From Rhizobium sp. LCM 4573 (GTDB lineage: Bacteria; Pseudomonadota; Alphaproteobacteria; Rhizobiales; Rhizobiaceae): 9,456 bases of DNA. Each line of letters opens with the position of its first letter. Position 1 is the first letter of the stretch. The position numbers and the translations under genes were made by a program. The notes beneath the pieces are model-generated. The model worked only from the letters and a program-made list of their open reading frames with translations. It had not been told where the DNA came from and ran no database searches. Of this stretch, positions 5,647 through 9,456 are shown piece by piece. The stretch spans positions 180,683-190,138 of the forward strand of contig NZ_MDDW01000006.1 in assembly GCF_001854865.1 (NCBI RefSeq), read 5' to 3'.

Positions 5647-6771
5647 ATGACCACCGAGAATTTCCAGTTCACTCTCAAGAAGACCGATGGCGGGGCGCGG
5701 CTTGGCGAAGTTTCGATGCCCCGCGGCACGATCCGCACGCCGGCTTTCATGCCGGTCGGCACGGTTGGCACCGTCAAGGCCATGTATCTCGACCAGGTGC
5801 GCGAGACCGGCGCCGATATCATTCTCGGCAATACCTATCACCTGATGCTCCGGCCGGGAGCCGAGCGAGTGGCGCGCCTCGGAGGTCTTCATAGCCTTAT
5901 CCGCTGGCAGCATCCGATCCTTACCGATAGCGGCGGTTTTCAGGTCATGTCTCTCGCGGGGCTGCGTAAGCTCGACGAGAAGGGTGTCACCTTCAAGAGC
6001 CATGTGGACGGCAGCCTGCACCACATGTCCCCGGAGCGCTCCATCGAGATACAGGGCCTGCTCGGCTCCGATATCCAGATGCAGCTCGATGAATGCGTGG
6101 CGCTGCCGGCCGAGCCCAAGGAGATCGAGCGGGCCATGGAACTGTCGCTTCGCTGGGCGGAGCGCTGCAAGATCGCCTTTGGCAACCAACCCGGCAAGGC
6201 AATGTTCGGTATCGTCCAGGGTGGCGATCAGCCGAACCTCCGCATCCGCTCCGCCGAGGGATTGAGAGAGCTCGATCTCAAGGGATATGCGGTCGGCGGC
6301 CTCGCGGTCGGCGAGCCGCAGGATGTGATGTTGCAGATGCTGGAAACGACGCTTCCGGTTCTCCCGAGCGAAAAGCCGCGCTACCTGATGGGTGTCGGCA
6401 CACCCGACGATATTCTGAAATCGGTGGCGCGCGGCATCGACATGTTCGATTGCGTGATGCCGACCCGCTCCGGCCGGCATGGTCTGGCTTTCACGCGCCG
6501 CGGCCGCATCAACATCCGCAACGCCAAACATGCCGAAGATCTGCGTCCGCTGGACGAGGAGTCGAGCTGCCCGGCGGCGCGCGATTATTCCCGCGCCTAT
6601 CTGCACCATCTCGTGCGCTCCGACGAGGCGCTCGGCGGCATGCTATTGTCCTGGAACAACCTTTCCTATTACCAGGACCTGATGAAGGGCATCCGCAAGG
6701 CGATCGCCGAGGGACGCTTTGCCGACTTCTATGCCGAAACGCAGGAAGCCTGGGCGAGGGGTGACGTCTGA
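5647..6771 (+). CDS. tgt: Queuine/preQ1 tRNA-guanine transglycosylase (Tgt), with degraded zinc site
   Basis: Tgt exchanges guanine 34 of tRNAs with GUN anticodons for preQ1, the step before QueA. The 374-residue product has the usual bacterial length. [12 protein letters not shown] holds the general-base aspartate (D94, counterpart of Zymomonas D102). GIVQGG and [10 protein letters not shown] form the base-binding region, and [15 protein letters not shown] contains the nucleophile D268 (counterpart of D280). The catalytic machinery is therefore intact. The zinc site is not: the usual CxCxxC is S306-S-C308-P-A-A311, and the fourth ligand, His in the usual xHN motif, is N337 in SWNN. Only one of four ligands remains. 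GGAAAG lies 5 bases before the ATG, inside the end of queA. The fold may be stabilised without metal, which is an inference; the tRNA-recognition motif SRAYLHHL is kept. Confidence 0.97.
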   Translation: MTTENFQFTLKKTDGGARLGEVSMPRGTIRTPAFMPVGTVGTVKAMYLDQVRETGADIILGNTYHLMLRPGAERVARLGGLHSLIRWQHPILTDSGGFQVMSLAGLRKLDEKGVTFKSHVDGSLHHMSPERSIEIQGLLGSDIQMQLDECVALPAEPKEIERAMELSLRWAERCKIAFGNQPGKAMFGIVQGGDQPNLRIRSAEGLRELDLKGYAVGGLAVGEPQDVMLQMLETTLPVLPSEKPRYLMGVGTPDDILKSVARGIDMFDCVMPTRSGRHGLAFTRRGRINIRNAKHAEDLRPLDEESSCPAARDYSRAYLHHLVRSDEALGGMLLSWNNLSYYQDLMKGIRKAIAEGRFADFYAETQEAWARGDV

Positions 6772-6780
6772 TCTCACCGG

Positions 6781-6809
6781 CCAGCACCGGCCTCAGATAC
6801 CGGTGCTGG
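6781..6809. terminator. Convergent hairpin between tgt and the DUF4864 gene
   Basis: CCAGCACCGG (6781-6790) and CCGGTGCTGG (6800-6809) form a perfect 10-bp stem around a 9-base loop. The minus-strand gene's stop codon (6793-6795) lies in the loop, and its last codons form one arm. It sits where two convergent genes meet, so a shared transcription end is plausible, but no T-run follows on either strand. I rate it as a possible hairpin terminator only. Confidence 0.45.
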
Positions 6810-7218
6810 TGGTATTCGCAAGCATCCGCACGCCGTTGACCTTGTAGCTGCCGTCATCCATCAGCCTCAGCTCGTAGATGACGGTCCAGTCCTTGCCCTT
6901 CGGGTCCGTGATCATGACTTCCTGCAGAACCATCTCGCCGCCGCCGACAAGCTTGGAGCGGCCGAAAGCATAGTTTCCGGCCTGATAGACCGGTGGATAG
7001 CTCCTGCGCACCATGTCCAGAAACCGGTCCTTGTCAGGATAGAGGCTGCGGATGCCGGGAGAAGCGTGAGAATAGGCTTTCTCGGCATCGTTGGCCATCA
7101 GCGCGTCGATCTGTTCGGCAATAACGGCCTGGGCTTCCGCCACCGGGTCTTCGGCTCTCGAGGGCAGGGCGGAAACGAGAATAAGAAACACGAAAGCGGA
7201 GGCGAAACGAACCGGCAT
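6793..7218 (-). CDS. Secreted DUF4864 protein
   Basis: A 141-residue exported protein of the uncharacterised DUF4864 family. Residues 1-22 are a signal peptide (MPVRFASAFVFLILVSALPS, then RA with cleavage before EDP). The mature part begins with a helix (VAEAQAVIAEQIDALMANDAEKAY) and continues with SPGIRSLYPDKDRFLDMVRRSYPPVY and then beta-rich VLQEVMITDPKGKDWTVIYELRLMDDGSYKVNGVRM. This layout resembles small NTF2-like or SnoaL-like cone folds, which is an inference. The frame is open a further 39 codons upstream, but ATG 7218 has a GGAG ribosome binding site 7 bases away and places the signal peptide at the N-terminus, so I choose it. It is convergent with tgt and divergent from the MFS gene. 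The function is unknown. Confidence 0.88.
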   Translation of the reverse strand: MPVRFASAFVFLILVSALPSRAEDPVAEAQAVIAEQIDALMANDAEKAYSHASPGIRSLYPDKDRFLDMVRRSYPPVYQAGNYAFGRSKLVGGGEMVLQEVMITDPKGKDWTVIYELRLMDDGSYKVNGVRMLANTTSTGI

Positions 7219-7358
7219 AGGCGTTCTCCAAACGTGACGAAGGAAGCCTACCATGGAAAGCCTGCGCGCTGAACAATGCAGCCTTTCGCAATGAAATCTT
7301 GTGGCCGCGCATGGCGAATGCCAGGAATGAAGCAAATTGCGATTCGCCGGATTCCTTC

Positions 7359-8513
7359 ATGTCTACGCTCGCGCCGTCCGCGCTGCTCTATTTCTGCAAT
7401 GCCATCCTCTTCGTTTCCCTGTTCACGCGCTTGCCGGCCATCCAGCTTTCGCTCGGCGTCGACAAGGCGATCCTGGGATTCACCCTGCTCAGCGCGCCCT
7501 TGGGAACCTTCCTGGCGCTGCCCATCGCCGGCCGCGTGACCGACCGGCTGACACCCCGTCTGACGGCGGTCGCCACCTTGTGGATTACGGCTCTGCTCAC
7601 GCCATTGCTTACGATTGTCCCGATCAGCGGCTTCCTGCTCTGCTTTTTCCTCTTCGGCTTCTTTCGGACCATTTTCGATGTCGCCGCCAATATGATCGCA
7701 ACCGGCATCGAGCAGCGCACCGGCAGAAAAATCCTCTCACGCAGCCACGGCTTCTGGTCGATCGGCCTGCTTGCAGGCTCGCTGATTTCCGGGTTCCTGG
7801 CGGGCAGAGGAGTGACGCCTTTCTTCCACCAGGCGATGGCCGCCGCCTTCGTGATCCTCTCCTGCCTCATCGCCTTCCGGATGATGCCCCGGGATTCTGC
7901 GCCGGTAATTCAACCGGATCGCAAGAGGCCGGTCTATGTGCTTCCCGACAGGACGATCCTGTTGATCTGCGTGATGGTCTTCGGTCTCTGCATCGTCGAA
8001 GGCGCGGTCTATGATTGGGGCATTTTCTTCATCCGCGAGGTCCTGGGTGCCGATCCTACGGCAGCTGGAATGCTCTACGCCACCTTCACGATCGGCATGG
8101 GCCTGACACGGCTCAGCGGCGATATGCTGCGCGATAAATTCGGCGCCGCGACGCTCCTGCGCGGCTCGGCTATCTCGGTGGGAGCGGGCGTCATCCTGCT
8201 CGTTTCCGCGCCGGGACTGGTTGCCGGCGGCTTTGCGCTCTTCCTCATCGGCTGCGGCGTTGCGCTGGCATTTCCTCTGGCGGTCTCCACCGCGATCGAG
8301 CGCGGCAAGGGGCAGGCATCCGAAAGCCTGGCGGCCCTTGCGCTCACCTTGATGCTCGGCACGATCGGCGTTCCGCCACTGCTCGGCTTCATCGCGGAAC
8401 ATGCCGGCCTCGTCGCCAGCTTCCTGGTTCTGCTGCCCTTCATCCTGCTGAGTTTTCTCATGGCACCCGTATCGGAAGGCCGCCGGCCGTGGCTCGGATT
8501 TTCGCGTCGATGA
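7359..8513 (+). CDS. MFS transporter (YbjJ-like), substrate unknown
   Basis: An inner-membrane major facilitator superfamily carrier of about 384 residues. The whole sequence is a succession of hydrophobic helices compatible with 12 membrane spans, divided by a basic, Pro-rich central loop (PRDSAPVIQPDRKRPVYVLP). The MFS motif A lies in the first cytoplasmic loop as G58-R-V-T-D62-R-L-T-P-R67. A second-half equivalent is LRDKFGAATLLRG. The overall pattern resembles the E. coli YbjJ group, but I cannot name a substrate. Start: ATG 7359 (MSTLAPSALLYF) puts the first helix near the N-terminus. ATG 7311 or TTG 7299 would add 16-20 polar residues and has no better ribosome binding site. The gene diverges from the DUF4864 gene across a 140-base gap, where no convincing promoter was seen. 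Confidence 0.88.
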   Translation: MSTLAPSALLYFCNAILFVSLFTRLPAIQLSLGVDKAILGFTLLSAPLGTFLALPIAGRVTDRLTPRLTAVATLWITALLTPLLTIVPISGFLLCFFLFGFFRTIFDVAANMIATGIEQRTGRKILSRSHGFWSIGLLAGSLISGFLAGRGVTPFFHQAMAAAFVILSCLIAFRMMPRDSAPVIQPDRKRPVYVLPDRTILLICVMVFGLCIVEGAVYDWGIFFIREVLGADPTAAGMLYATFTIGMGLTRLSGDMLRDKFGAATLLRGSAISVGAGVILLVSAPGLVAGGFALFLIGCGVALAFPLAVSTAIERGKGQASESLAALALTLMLGTIGVPPLLGFIAEHAGLVASFLVLLPFILLSFLMAPVSEGRRPWLGFSRR

Positions 8514-8633
8514 TCTGCGGCCTTGCCATTGCCGCTAATTGGCCACAAGATTCCGTAAGGGGTTGAGGCCGGGAGCCGGACCCGTTAGGACGGCGACGAA
8601 GCTGGATTCATTTCCCCGGAGACAGGTGGAACA

Positions 8634-9218
8634 GTGATCGATCCTTACGAGACGCTTGGTGTTTCACGCGATGCGGATGCCGCAGCCATCAAGCTTGCCT
8701 ACCGCCGTCGGGTGAAGAAGGCGCATCCCGATTCCGGCGGCGATGCGGAGGCCTTCGGCAAGCTCACGACATCCTACGAGCTGCTCAACGATCCCGTACG
8801 CCGCAAGGTTTATGACGATACCGGCTACGATCCGGCGCTTGCCGATCCCATGGATCTGCAGGGGGTACTGGTGCTGGAAATGCTCGTCAACGAGGTCATC
8901 CTCGACGAGCGCGAGCCGGGCAGCTTCGATCCGGTCGCCGCCATGCGCAGAAAGCTCACGGACAAGATCGTCCAGGCGCGCTTCCACATTCTCGAAATGG
9001 AGCGTCACCGCGCGCGCATTCGCAATCATATCGACCGCATCGGCAGGAAACCCGGAACCGATGTGCTCGGCCGCATGCTGAAGGCACGCTGCGATACGAT
9101 CGGCGAGGCCATGACCAAGGCAGAAGCCGATATAAAGGCCATAGAACAGGCCTATGCCATGCTGGAAGGCTACTCCTACGAGATCGAAATCGAGGAAATG
9201 CAGACAGCCGCGGAATAA
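8634..9218 (+). CDS. J-domain protein (class III DnaJ-like co-chaperone)
   Basis: A 194-residue protein with an N-terminal J domain (residues about 3-66: DPYETLGVSRDADAAAIKLA ... HPDSGGDAEAFGKL ... YELLNDPVRRKVYD). The HPD triad that stimulates Hsp70 ATPase activity is intact at H31-P32-D33. There is no Gly/Phe region, zinc-finger or substrate-binding domain of true DnaJ, so it is a class III J protein that recruits DnaK to a specific client. The remainder (about residues 85-190) is highly charged and predicted helical or coiled coil, with two long helices (MRRKLTDKIVQARFHILEME and the MTKAEADIKAIEQAYAMLEG region). The start is GTG 8634, preceded by AGGTGG 4 bases upstream, and gives the J domain its normal N-terminal position. 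The client is unknown. Confidence 0.9.
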   Translation: MIDPYETLGVSRDADAAAIKLAYRRRVKKAHPDSGGDAEAFGKLTTSYELLNDPVRRKVYDDTGYDPALADPMDLQGVLVLEMLVNEVILDEREPGSFDPVAAMRRKLTDKIVQARFHILEMERHRARIRNHIDRIGRKPGTDVLGRMLKARCDTIGEAMTKAEADIKAIEQAYAMLEGYSYEIEIEEMQTAAE

Positions 9219-9277
9219 CGGTACGCGCCGGCGGAATTGTCGAGCTCCATACACGATGATCCAACACCGGCGTCAGC

Positions 9278-9301
9278 CCAATATCAATACGTCGGTATTG
9301 G
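9278..9301. promoter_or_regulatory. Dyad CCAATA...TATTGG, possible operator
   Basis: CCAATA (9278-9283) and TATTGG (9296-9301) form an inverted repeat. Nested in it is CAATAC (9285-9290) with GTATTG (9295-9300) around GTCG. CAATA therefore occurs twice on the left. It could be an operator for a gene beyond the window or a small hairpin. No T-run follows. Confidence 0.25.
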
Positions 9302-9372
9302 CGACCGAATAGGGGATTCCACCCGGCTAGCCGCAGTTCAAAGCAGAACGCATCCCGACACCCAATGTCAAA

Positions 9373-9415
9373 GCTGGTTAGAGGTGCGGCGCCGCCAGCC
9401 AGTTAGAAATGCGAC
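9373..9415. repeat. Imperfect direct repeat near the window end
   Basis: GCTGGTTAGAGGTGCGGC (9373-9390) and GCCAGTTAGAAATGCGAC (9398-9415) match at 13 of 18 positions, 25 bases apart in the same orientation. Repeated GTTAGAAATG-like sequences are reminiscent of the multiple terminal repeats of some insertion sequences such as the IS21 family. No transposase is visible here and the window ends 41 bases later, so this is only suggestive. The 238 bases after the J-domain gene hold no recognisable coding sequence. Confidence 0.3.
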
Positions 9416-9456
9416 ACTCAGCATCGCCGCTGGCGCTGACCGCAGCCCCCGATCCG

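Noticed and set aside
5545..6609. 354-codon open frame on the minus strand opposite queA/tgt
   Set aside because: It is a shadow of tgt and queA caused by GC-rich codon bias. It lacks a ribosome binding site and recognisable domains, and the plus-strand genes are certain.
7219..7335. 39-codon N-terminal extension of the DUF4864 protein
   Set aside because: It would bury the signal peptide inside the protein, while ATG 7218 has a GGAG ribosome binding site 7 bases upstream.
7337..8014. 225-codon plus-strand frame overlapping the MFS gene
   Set aside because: It is an out-of-frame shadow rich in Arg/Pro/Asp, while the other frame shows clear membrane helices and MFS motif A.
8664..9254. 196-codon minus-strand frame opposite the J-domain gene
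   Set aside because: It is antisense to an unmistakable J domain with an intact HPD motif, and has no ribosome binding site.

Overview
The window is a stretch of core chromosome from an alphaproteobacterium, most likely of the family Rhizobiaceae (Rhizobium, Agrobacterium or Sinorhizobium-like). The reasons are the high GC content, the rhizobial flavour of every protein, the gene order gyrA - coaD - two cyclophilins - queA - tgt, and a well-matched alphaproteobacterial general-stress (EcfG/RpoE2-type) promoter. There is no rRNA, tRNA, CRISPR array or complete mobile element.

Region 1 (1-2060): the 3' two thirds of gyrA, closed by a strong hairpin terminator that also works as a terminator on the other strand. 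Region 2 (2061-2850): a stretch that at first looks empty but holds three very small minus-strand ORFs of 50, 62 and 44 codons. Each has one predicted membrane helix, and all three have ribosome binding sites. An EcfG-type promoter sits immediately before the 62-codon gene, and two related 29-bp elements lie upstream of the first two genes. These genes run toward gyrA and share its terminator. This is the least conventional part of the window.

Region 3 (2851-4550): coaD (coenzyme A synthesis), a periplasmic cyclophilin and a cytoplasmic cyclophilin, closely spaced on the plus strand and ending in a terminator. Region 4 (4564-6771): queA and tgt, abutting with no spacer. Tgt inserts preQ1 into tRNA and QueA then converts it to epoxyqueuosine, so these two genes carry consecutive steps of queuosine synthesis. 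Tgt has lost three of the four residues that normally bind its structural zinc.

Region 5 (6793-8513): a secreted DUF4864 protein on the minus strand and, divergent from it, an MFS transporter. Region 6 (8634-9218): a J-domain co-chaperone with a helical C-terminus. The last 238 bases contain no gene that I can recognise, only a small dyad and an imperfect direct repeat that may or may not be the edge of an insertion sequence.

Most of the window is ordinary housekeeping sequence. The items worth a second look are the stress-promoter small-protein cluster, its twin upstream elements, and the zinc-site loss in Tgt.
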